DNA from: Pedosphaera sp.
GTDB taxonomy: Bacteria; Verrucomicrobiota; Verrucomicrobiia; Limisphaerales; AAA164-E04
NCBI GenBank assembly: GCA_002686885.1
Contig: NYYT01000092.1
Span: 26,254 to 72,558 of the forward strand
Length of the DNA stretch: 46,305 nt
Direction: 5' to 3'
Shown: piece after piece, positions 39,933 through 46,305 of the stretch
Position numbering within the stretch: position 1 is the first letter of the stretch
How the letters are laid out: each line of letters begins with the position of its first letter
Made by a program: the position numbers and the translations under genes
The notes under the pieces: generated by a model
What the model saw: the letters and a program-made list of their open reading frames with translations, nothing else
The model's database searches: none
What the model was told of the DNA's origin: nothing

Positions 39933-42161
39933 ATGCTGAACCGCATGCTGCAAGCTCCAGCACCCTCAGAGTCACCGAAGACTAGCAAGCGGCGCTCCAG
40001 GTCCAACTGGCGCATGCGCATCCTCCCGGGACGGATGGTTTGGTTGGGGGTCCTGATCTTCTTCCACCTAGGCGCAACGGGATCCGATTGGCCTTTTTAT
40101 GGCGGGGATCCCACCAATGCACAATACAGCCCAGACACCACCATCCACCGACAGAACGTGCAGCATCTGGTTGAGGCCTGGCGCTACCATTCGGAAGCCA
40201 AAGATCCCAAAAGACAATCTCAGATCCAGTGCAACCCTCTGATAGTTGAAGGCGTTCTTTACGGCACCTCACCCAAATTAAAAGTTTTTGCCCTGGACGC
40301 GGATACAGGGAAGGAACGATGGTCATTTGATCCCTTCGAAGGCCAAGACCCTGTGGGAGTCAATCGTGGCTTGGTTCACTGGGCATCGCAAAAAAATAAT
40401 CAAGACCGTCGTATCCTCATCACCGCTGGTCATTGGCTTTATGCTCTGGATAGCGCCACAGGAAAACCCGTCGCATCTTTCGGTCAAAATGGCAGGGTCA
40501 ACTTGAGGGAAGGGCTTGGGAGGGAGACGGATCGGCTCTTTGTGCTCTCCAACACACCAGGCATTCTTTTTGAGGATCGCCTGATCATCGGCACTCGGGT
40601 GAGTGAAGGCCCCGGGCCTGCTGCGCCAGGACATATACGAGCCTACAACGTGTTGGACGGCAGCATGGAGTGGATTTTCCATACGATTCCACAACCTGGA
40701 GAAATGGGTATCGACACCTGGCCTGAGGAGGCATGGAAAACGATGGGGGGAGCCAATACCTGGAGTGGCATGTCCTTGGATATCAAACGTGGCTGGATTT
40801 TTTGTCCTACCGGTTCACCGGCATTCGATTTCTGGGGAGGCAATCGCCACGGCAGGAATCTTTTTGGAAACTGTCTCTTGGTTTTGAACGCTCGTAGCGG
40901 CAAGCGGATTTGGCACTATCAAGTCGTTCACCACGATCTCTGGGATCGAGATTTACCTGCAGCTCCGAATCTCATTGAACTCAACATGGACGGCAAAAAG
41001 GTCGAAGCGGTGGCTCAAATCACCAAGTCCGGACATGTTTTTGCCTTCCATCGTGAAACCGGTCATCCTCTCTTTCCCATTCAGGAAAAACCCTTCCCTC
41101 CATCTGATTTGAAAGGAGAAAAAGCCTGGCCCACTCAACCCATTCCCACCGTCATCCCTCCTTTTGCGCGGCAGTCTTTTAACGAAGAGGATGTCTCAAA
41201 ACTTTCACGTCAAAACCATCGGAACATGAAAGAAAAGTTGATGAGCGTTCGCAGCGGAGGGCAATTTGTCCCTCCAAGCACAGCGGGCACGGTCATTTTC
41301 CCTGGATTTGACGGAGGAGGAGAATGGGGAGGTGCCGCATGGGATCCCGAAAAGCAATGGTTGTATGTCAATGCCAATGAAATGCCCTGGATCCTCACCA
41401 TGGTCCGATCCGATGAAGCGTCAACGGATGGCTCAGCAACCCTTGGGAGCACCTTGTACAACCGACTTTGTGCGGTATGCCACGGACTGGATCGCAAGGG
41501 GGATATCCAGAAAACCTACCCCACACTCCAAGGAATCGAGACAAAAATGAACGCCTCTCAAATGGTGGATCAAATGAGCATGGGGCGGGGACTCATGCCA
41601 TCCTTTGGCTTTTTGAGTGAACAAGAGAAACATGCCATCGCTGCCTATCTCTTGGGTGACCACAACAAAAGGGCATCGGCTCAGCCTGAAACCGAAGAAA
41701 AGCCGGTTTTCCTTCCCTCGTCCAAAGAACCTTATTCGCATACGGGCTACAACCGATTCCTCGACTCAGAGGGTTATCCTGCCATCAGACCCCCATGGGG
41801 GACTCTCAATGCCATTGACCTCCAACACGGCCGGATTGCCTGGCAGGTAACTCTCGGGGACTTTGCCGATCTGTCGGCTCGAGGGACGAGCCCAACGGGC
41901 ACCGAAAATTACGGTGGTCCAGTCGTCACTGCAGGAGGGCTTGTTTTTATCGGAGCCACCAAGGACGAAACCCTGAAAGCATTCGATAAGGATACAGGGC
42001 AACTGCTCTGGCAAGCCAAACTACCAGCTGGCGGGTATGCCACCCCTGCTGTCTATACGGTGGACGGCAAACCCTACGTCGTTATTGCTTGTGGTGGAGG
42101 TAAAATGGGCACTCGCTCAGGAGATGCTTACCTCGCCTTCACCCTCCCTGATCGATTATGA
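39933..42161 (+). CDS. PQQ-dependent dehydrogenase with embedded cytochrome c domain
   Basis: 742 residues. A GAGG sits four bases before ATG 39933, supporting this start, although an in-frame ATG at 40014 gives a tidier signal peptide (LPGRMVWLGVLIFFHLGATG). The quinoprotein propeller begins at WPFYGGDPTNAQYSP and has W-motif strands (VFALDADTGKERW, LYALDSATGKPV, VLNARSGKRIWHYQVVHHDLWDRDLPAAPNL). At 513-517 C-A-V-C-H is a covalent heme c site, with Met555 (GLMPSFGFLS) as the likely axial ligand. This c-type domain (about 500-585) interrupts the propeller, which resumes at LNAIDLQHGRIAWQ. Role: periplasmic oxidation of a sugar or alcohol with electrons passed internally to heme. It overlaps the pseudopilin gene by ATGA. 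Confidence 0.92.
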   Translation: MLNRMLQAPAPSESPKTSKRRSRSNWRMRILPGRMVWLGVLIFFHLGATGSDWPFYGGDPTNAQYSPDTTIHRQNVQHLVEAWRYHSEAKDPKRQSQIQCNPLIVEGVLYGTSPKLKVFALDADTGKERWSFDPFEGQDPVGVNRGLVHWASQKNNQDRRILITAGHWLYALDSATGKPVASFGQNGRVNLREGLGRETDRLFVLSNTPGILFEDRLIIGTRVSEGPGPAAPGHIRAYNVLDGSMEWIFHTIPQPGEMGIDTWPEEAWKTMGGANTWSGMSLDIKRGWIFCPTGSPAFDFWGGNRHGRNLFGNCLLVLNARSGKRIWHYQVVHHDLWDRDLPAAPNLIELNMDGKKVEAVAQITKSGHVFAFHRETGHPLFPIQEKPFPPSDLKGEKAWPTQPIPTVIPPFARQSFNEEDVSKLSRQNHRNMKEKLMSVRSGGQFVPPSTAGTVIFPGFDGGGEWGGAAWDPEKQWLYVNANEMPWILTMVRSDEASTDGSATLGSTLYNRLCAVCHGLDRKGDIQKTYPTLQGIETKMNASQMVDQMSMGRGLMPSFGFLSEQEKHAIAAYLLGDHNKRASAQPETEEKPVFLPSSKEPYSHTGYNRFLDSEGYPAIRPPWGTLNAIDLQHGRIAWQVTLGDFADLSARGTSPTGTENYGGPVVTAGGLVFIGATKDETLKAFDKDTGQLLWQAKLPAGGYATPAVYTVDGKPYVVIACGGGKMGTRSGDAYLAFTLPDRL

Positions 42162-42892
42162 GATCTATCCATGTCTCTAAAATAAAGCTGCTGCGAAATA
42201 TCCACAGGGGATTCACCCTGATTGAGCTTCTGGTCGTCATTGCGATTATTGCCATTCTGGCAGGACTACTTCTTCCTGCACTGACCAGCGCCAAGAAAAA
42301 AGGTCATCGCATCGTTTGCGTATCCAACATGCGTCAAATAGACATGGCTTTTCGCATGTATCGCTCAGACCACGAAGAACGATTTCCTGATAGAAGGGAT
42401 CTCAAATCCATTTTACCCGGAGGGTATCGGCCTTGGGGGCATTGGCCTCGATCCGATCCACGCTCTGGGTGGGCCGGCCTTGTTTTGTCCAATTATACGT
42501 TTTCTCAAAAAATTTGGATGTGCCCAAGCGTTCAAAAATCCCCCTTGCGAAAAGCGGTATCATCCGTCCAGCACATGGGATTCACGACGAACGCTCCCTT
42601 GAGTGGCTACTGGATGTGGCGCTTTGATCGAAAGGACGAGTCCATCCCGCTGGATAATTTTTGGGGGAAAACCGAAAACCAAGCCATCCAGCATTTGAGA
42701 AAGGAAGCCAACCCATTCATTGGCATCCCAGAGGGTCCAACGGATGTCGAAGTCATGGTGGATGTTTACTACCCAAATACCATCGACGATTTGGACGATG
42801 AGATTCGAGGACGTGCGGTGCACCCCCTGGGTCGAAATCGACTGATGCTCGATGGCCATGTTGAGTATCTCAAGGACAAGCGTACTCGATAA
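42158..42892 (+). CDS. Pseudopilin-like protein with prepilin-type N-terminal motif
   Basis: 244 residues. The class III prepilin signal is RGFTLIELLVVIAIIAILAGLLLPAL, with cleavage expected after Gly18 and Glu5 of the mature form. The C-terminal part is globular, with CVSNMRQIDMAFRMYRSD near residue 54 and RAVHPLGRNRLMLDGHVEYLK near the end, matching the large PVC family of type II secretion-like pseudopilins. Role unknown: such proteins are exported by the pilin/T2SS route and are numerous per genome. The start overlaps the PQQ dehydrogenase stop, so it is translated with that enzyme, which is unusual for this family. The gene converges with the ribosomal operon. Confidence 0.9.
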   Translation: MRSIHVSKIKLLRNIHRGFTLIELLVVIAIIAILAGLLLPALTSAKKKGHRIVCVSNMRQIDMAFRMYRSDHEERFPDRRDLKSILPGGYRPWGHWPRSDPRSGWAGLVLSNYTFSQKIWMCPSVQKSPLRKAVSSVQHMGFTTNAPLSGYWMWRFDRKDESIPLDNFWGKTENQAIQHLRKEANPFIGIPEGPTDVEVMVDVYYPNTIDDLDDEIRGRAVHPLGRNRLMLDGHVEYLKDKRTR

Positions 42893-42927
42893 AAAAAGCC
42901 CCATCCTCCGGAAACGGAGCATGGGGC
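42889..42927 (-). terminator. Rho-independent terminator of the rplQ operon
   Basis: Read on the minus strand: stem GCCCCAT/ATGGGGC (42921-42927 with 42898-42904) and inner CGGAG/CTCCG, one mismatch between them, closing a tetraloop; then a run of seven T (plus-strand A run at 42891-42897). It lies 28 bases past the rplQ stop. The pseudopilin stop overlaps its start. On the plus strand no T run follows, so it terminates the minus-strand operon. Confidence 0.88.
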
Positions 42928-42955
42928 GATCTTGAAAAAAATACCAGGAGGCAGA

Positions 42956-43567
42956 CTAAGCGTCGTCTTTCTTGATTTCTTCGCCAGCACTTTCCTCACC
43001 TTCTTGAGCAGAAGCTTCAGGTGTTTCTTCCTGCTGGTCGGCAGCCTCAGAAGAAGTTCCTTCGGGTGCTGCGGTTGTTTCTTCCACGACACCAGTCTCT
43101 TCTGCAGTGGCGTCTTCAGCGGGTGGCGCGGCCACAGCCTCAGCGGAAGGTGCTTTTTCCTTCTTGTTGGCCTTTGCCTTCCCCTTACCACCCGTAGCAG
43201 AAGCCGGAGCACCAGATTCCACAAATTCAATGATGGCCATGGGAGATGCATCGCCCCTTCGATCGCCGAGCTTGATGATGCGGGTGTAGCCGCCCTGACG
43301 ACTTTCGAACTGGGGTGCTATCTCAGTGAAGAGGGTTTTGACGGCCCCTTCCTGATGAAGACGCGCAACAGCAAGTCTCCGATGGTGGATGCTGCCCTTC
43401 TTGCCCAATGTCACCATCTTCTCGGCAACCGGTCGAACTGCCTTAGCTTTGGCAAGCGTCGTCGTCACCCTCTTGTGAGTAATCAGACTACATACCATAT
43501 TGGCCAACATCGCATTACGATGTGCCCCCTTACGACCGAGCTTGGCGTTTCGTTTTAAATGTCTCAT
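42956..43567 (-). CDS. rplQ: 50S ribosomal protein bL17 with acidic C-terminal extension
   Basis: 203 residues. Residues 1-117 are an ordinary bL17 (MRHLKRNAKLGRKGAHRNAML, ITHKRVTTTLAKAKAVRPVAEKMVTLGKKG, GGYTRIIKLGDRRGDASPMAIIEFVE). E. coli L17 has 127 residues. The remaining ~86 residues are low-complexity: first a basic stretch (GKGKAKANKKEK), then Ala, Glu, Pro and Thr-rich sequence ending GEEIKKDDA. Role: large-subunit component near the exit tunnel. It is the last gene of the alpha operon, 20 bases after rpoA, and precedes a strong terminator. Confidence 0.97.
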   Translation of the reverse strand: MRHLKRNAKLGRKGAHRNAMLANMVCSLITHKRVTTTLAKAKAVRPVAEKMVTLGKKGSIHHRRLAVARLHQEGAVKTLFTEIAPQFESRQGGYTRIIKLGDRRGDASPMAIIEFVESGAPASATGGKGKAKANKKEKAPSAEAVAAPPAEDATAEETGVVEETTAAPEGTSSEAADQQEETPEASAQEGEESAGEEIKKDDA

Positions 43568-43587
43568 GAAAATGAATAGGTTTTATG

Positions 43588-44601
43588 TTATTCGAGAGCA
43601 CTGAAATCGTCCTTGGAATCGATCAAGGAAGCATCAATGTTCGCACCAAGGGAGAGCCCAAGTCCTGTCAGCTTGTCCTTGATTTCGTTGAGGGACTTCT
43701 TACCAAAATTCCGATACTTGAGCATCTCAGCCTCGGACTTGATCGCCAATTGTCCCACAGTGGTGATATTGGCATTATTCAAACAGTTGGCCGCACGAAC
43801 GCTCAACTCAATTTCGTTGACGCTCATGTTGAGAAGTTTCTTCATCCGAGACTTCTCGTCATCCTTCTGATCAACAACTTCTTCGAATTCAATGGCGTTT
43901 TTATCGTAACCCACGAAGACATCCAGGTGATGCTGAAGGATGGCCGAGGCCTGCGTCAGGGCATCATCCGGACTGAGGCGGCCGTCGGTGGTCACCTCGA
44001 GAATCAGGCTGTCATAATCGGTTCGTTGTCCCACACGCGCATTTTCAACCGAATAACGAACTCGGGTGACAGGTGAAAAGATGGAATCAATGGGAATCAC
44101 ACCAATGACCTGGTCTTGTTTCTTGTTTTCATCGCCAGGACAGAAACCGCGGCCCACCTTGACTTCCATTTCCATTTCGAACTTTTTCTTCTTGTCCAAA
44201 GTGCAAATGTGCTGATCAGGATTGACCAATTCCAGATTCTGATTGAGCTGGATGTCCGCTGCGGTCACAGCTCCATCCTTGTTGACGCTGATCAAAACTG
44301 TCTGCGGATCTCGCGAGTGGGAAATGAATTTAACCTTCTTGAGATTAAGAACGATATCAGTCACATCTTCAGCCACACCATCAACGACGGCAAATTCATG
44401 CATGGCGCCATCGATTTTGACCGACGTGATCGCAGCCCCTTCCAAGGATGATAGCAATACCCTTCTGAGAGAGTTGCCGATGGTGTGCCCAAAACCCGTT
44501 TCAAAGGGTTCAGCAATGAATTTTGCGTATGTGTCGGTGGCGGTGTCTTCCTGCTTGGTCAACCGCTTGGGCATTTCGAAACGACCTAATCTTACTGGCA
44601 T
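43588..44601 (-). CDS. rpoA: RNA polymerase subunit alpha
   Basis: 337 residues, close to the usual 330. The N-terminal domain has FIAEPFETGFGHTIGNSLRRVLLSSLEGAAIT and VKVGRGFCPG; the C-terminal domain has ELSVRAANCLNNANITTVGQL and FGKKSLNEIKDKLTGLGLSLG, the helices that contact UP elements and activators. Role: scaffold for assembly of RNA polymerase. It lies between rpsD and rplQ in the conserved order. A 78-base AT-rich leader precedes it, longer than other gaps in this operon, with no terminator or clear promoter. Confidence 0.99.
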   Translation of the reverse strand: MPVRLGRFEMPKRLTKQEDTATDTYAKFIAEPFETGFGHTIGNSLRRVLLSSLEGAAITSVKIDGAMHEFAVVDGVAEDVTDIVLNLKKVKFISHSRDPQTVLISVNKDGAVTAADIQLNQNLELVNPDQHICTLDKKKKFEMEMEVKVGRGFCPGDENKKQDQVIGVIPIDSIFSPVTRVRYSVENARVGQRTDYDSLILEVTTDGRLSPDDALTQASAILQHHLDVFVGYDKNAIEFEEVVDQKDDEKSRMKKLLNMSVNEIELSVRAANCLNNANITTVGQLAIKSEAEMLKYRNFGKKSLNEIKDKLTGLGLSLGANIDASLIDSKDDFSALE

Positions 44602-44679
44602 ATGATTTTATAACAGTTTTAATCTGACCCATAGGTGCATTCCCAAACACCCAAGGGCCCATATAACTGAATGGTTTGT

Positions 44680-45288
44680 TTAGCGGGAATAAAATTCAAT
44701 GACTGTCTGCTCGTTACCGATCGGTTGGATTTCATCGCGAGAGGGCAATCGCATCAGCACGCCCTTGAAGAAATCCTTATCGAGATGCACCCATTCGGGG
44801 ACTCGACGACTGGTGGAGAGTTCGAGATTTTTGTTGGCCAACTGACGTGAGACACTTGAGTTCTTCACTTCGATAACGTCGTTGATCTGCACAGCGTAAC
44901 TGGAGATGTCGACCTTCCTTCCATTCACCTGAATATGGCCATGGCCCACCATTTGCCGAGCAGCTGGACGACTGGGTGCGAATCCGAGTTGGTAGACAAG
45001 ATTGTCTAGACGAGTTTCAAGAATTTGAAGCATGTTTTCGCCTGTCACTCCCTTTCGTCTGCGAGCTGTTTCATAGATGGCTCGGAACTGCTTTTCCTGA
45101 AGCCCGTAAAAGTAACGGAATTTCTGTTTTTCCATCAAACCGAGGGCGTACTCGGTGTTTTTCCTACGTGATCGGGGACCATGCATACCTGGACCATAAT
45201 TACGGCGTTCCAGATATTTGGATGGGCCGAAAATGGGTATACCAAATCGGCGACTGATTTTGGTTTTGGGTCCGGTGTAACGAGCCAT
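44680..45288 (-). CDS. rpsD: 30S ribosomal protein uS4
   Basis: 202 residues, normal length. N-terminal MARYTGPKTKISRRFGIPIFGPSKYLERRNYGPG, then RQMVGHGHIQVNGRKVDISSY in the S4 RNA-binding domain. There are no zinc-binding Cys in the N-terminal region (the C- form). Role: nucleates 16S rRNA folding and in many bacteria represses its own operon by binding mRNA. It lies 18 bases after rpsK. Confidence 0.98.
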   Translation of the reverse strand: MARYTGPKTKISRRFGIPIFGPSKYLERRNYGPGMHGPRSRRKNTEYALGLMEKQKFRYFYGLQEKQFRAIYETARRRKGVTGENMLQILETRLDNLVYQLGFAPSRPAARQMVGHGHIQVNGRKVDISSYAVQINDVIEVKNSSVSRQLANKNLELSTSRRVPEWVHLDKDFFKGVLMRLPSRDEIQPIGNEQTVIEFYSR

Positions 45289-45306
45289 ATCAATACTAAT
45301 AAAAGG

Positions 45307-45876
45307 TTAAACGCGACGTTTCTTTCGTGGACGGCATCCGTTGTGAGGAACCGGGGTAACATCTTTGATGGAATTGACTTCAAGACCGATTGCTTGGAGT
45401 GCACGGATAGCTGACTCACGACCCGAGCCAGGTCCCTTGACCTTGACCTCAACCTCCTTGAGTCCGTGAGCCATGGCTGCGCGACCAGCATCCTGAGCGA
45501 CTTGCTGTGCCGCAAAAGCGGTGCTTTTACGCGAACCTCGAAAGCCTACCTTGCCTGCAGAGGACCAGCTCACCACATTGCCATGCATGTCGGTGATCGA
45601 CACCAAGGTGTTGTTGAATGTAGCACAAATGGTCACCACTCCTGCAACGACGTTCTTGGAGCCTTTGGCCTTGATGATTTTGGCTGGCCCCAGATCCGTC
45701 GATAGGAGCTCGGCAGCCGATGGTGCCTCGGCAGCAGCAGGGCCATCTGAGGACTTGGTCTGATCTGCATCGTTCTTCTCAACCGGCTTGTCTTGGGCCG
45801 CAGGAGCTGCCTTCACTTCTGGGGTAGCTTCCTGAGCCTGGGTGGCCTCCGTGTTTTGTTGTTCTTCCTCTGCCAT
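45307..45876 (-). CDS. rpsK: 30S ribosomal protein uS11 with acidic N-terminal extension
   Basis: 189 residues against ~129 in E. coli. The core from about residue 65 is canonical ([74 protein letters not shown]). The first ~60 residues ([21 protein letters not shown]...) are low-complexity, rich in Ala, Glu, Gln and Pro with few basic residues, and replace the basic tail found in most bacteria. No alternative start nearer the core is apparent. Role: small-subunit platform protein at the mRNA exit. Confidence 0.97.
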   Translation of the reverse strand: MAEEEQQNTEATQAQEATPEVKAAPAAQDKPVEKNDADQTKSSDGPAAAEAPSAAELLSTDLGPAKIIKAKGSKNVVAGVVTICATFNNTLVSITDMHGNVVSWSSAGKVGFRGSRKSTAFAAQQVAQDAGRAAMAHGLKEVEVKVKGPGSGRESAIRALQAIGLEVNSIKDVTPVPHNGCRPRKKRRV

Positions 45877-45926
45877 ATCAATAATGAAAGTAAATGCTTC
45901 TAGATACTGCGGTCATGAATCCTTTA

Positions 45927-46301
45927 TCAGGACTTGCGTTGCACCCCTACTGTCTTGCGAGGTCCCTTCCGAGTGCGTGCGTTGGTGCCCGTGCGTTGTC
46001 CACGAACGGGTAATCCACGGATGTGACGAATGCCACGATAGCAACGGATTGCCTGAAGACGCTTGAGATTCATACTGATTTCTCGCCTCAAATCACCTTC
46101 GATGATGTATTGCCCTTCCTGGATCGCGTGAACGATTTTGGTGAGCTGATCTTCTGTCAAATCCTTGGCCCGGGTGGTCGGGTTGATCCCGGTTGCTTCG
46201 ATGATTTCTCCTGCGATTGCCGGACCGATACCATACATGTATCTAAGCGCAATATCGATACGCTTGTGCCCGGGAATGTCTACGCCCATGATTCTTGCCA
46301 T
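45927..46301 (-). CDS. rpsM: 30S ribosomal protein uS13
   Basis: 124 residues, normal length. [33 protein letters not shown] begins the helix-two-turn-helix core; the C terminus has [31 protein letters not shown], the conserved tRNA-contacting basic tail. Role: small-subunit head protein contacting P-site tRNA and the large subunit. It is the first gene of the operon visible here; its upstream region lies outside the window. Fifty bases separate it from rpsK. Confidence 0.99.
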   Translation of the reverse strand: MARIMGVDIPGHKRIDIALRYMYGIGPAIAGEIIEATGINPTTRAKDLTEDQLTKIVHAIQEGQYIIEGDLRREISMNLKRLQAIRCYRGIRHIRGLPVRGQRTGTNARTRKGPRKTVGVQRKS

Positions 46302-46305
46302 ATTA

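Overview
The window looks like part of a chromosome of a free-living, probably aquatic, member of the Verrucomicrobiota or a close PVC relative. I judge this from the gene families, not from any search. The signs are sulfatases, PQQ-type propeller proteins, SASA-type esterases, exported sugar-enzyme homologues, a divergent YebC whose first residues are MGRQWLHSKK, and a pseudopilin beginning GFTLIELLVVIAIIAIL. G+C is around half by eye. No phage, insertion sequence, CRISPR array, tRNA or rRNA was found.

Layout. 1-459: 3' end of a sulfatase gene. 599-2253: exported SAM methyltransferase and exported cyclophilin with a large insertion. 2331-4184 (-): htpG with its own terminator. 4239-6237 (-): Tat-exported hydroxypyruvate-isomerase-like TIM barrel overlapping a HEAT-repeat protein. 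6446-10228 (+): MFS exporter, PQQ propeller with two EF-hands, and an unknown membrane-anchored protein. 10258-13615 (-): tandem SASA esterase whose second domain looks dead, and a PhoD-type phosphatase. 13944-23390 (+): two paralogous membrane-fusion/RND permease pairs with a MIF-family tautomerase between them. 23414-27973 (-): ribose-type sugar ABC transporter and an SDR. 28149-31361 (+): PfkB kinase, nagA and an exported alpha/beta hydrolase. 31416-33594 (-): YebC and a complete sulfatase. 33642-34436 (+): another SDR. 34464-37594 (-): exported Gfo/Idh-like protein, an active S1 protease with PDZ, and an overlapping catalytically dead S1 homologue with a PDZ nested inside its protease fold. 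37827-42892 (+): KDG-kinase-like PfkB, PHP phosphatase, PQQ dehydrogenase with a built-in cytochrome c, and a pseudopilin. 42956-46301 (-): rplQ, rpoA, rpsD, rpsK and rpsM in the conserved alpha-operon order.

Taken together, the accessory genes suggest a scavenger of sulfated, acetylated and amino-sugar-containing polysaccharides. Sulfatases and esterases would strip substituents outside the cytoplasm. Periplasmic oxidoreductase-like proteins and PQQ enzymes would act on sugars or alcohols. The ABC transporter would import monomers, and kinases, NagA and SDRs would route them inward. This is inference from family membership; no substrate is proven here.

The most unusual items are the protease/pseudoprotease pair, the tandem esterase with a lost nucleophile, the exported Gfo/Idh protein lacking the usual glycine motif, and the matching acidic, alanine-rich extensions on ribosomal proteins uS11 and bL17. 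Start codons were chosen mainly by signal-peptide shape, domain start and overlap with neighbours, because Shine-Dalgarno sequences are weak at most genes.
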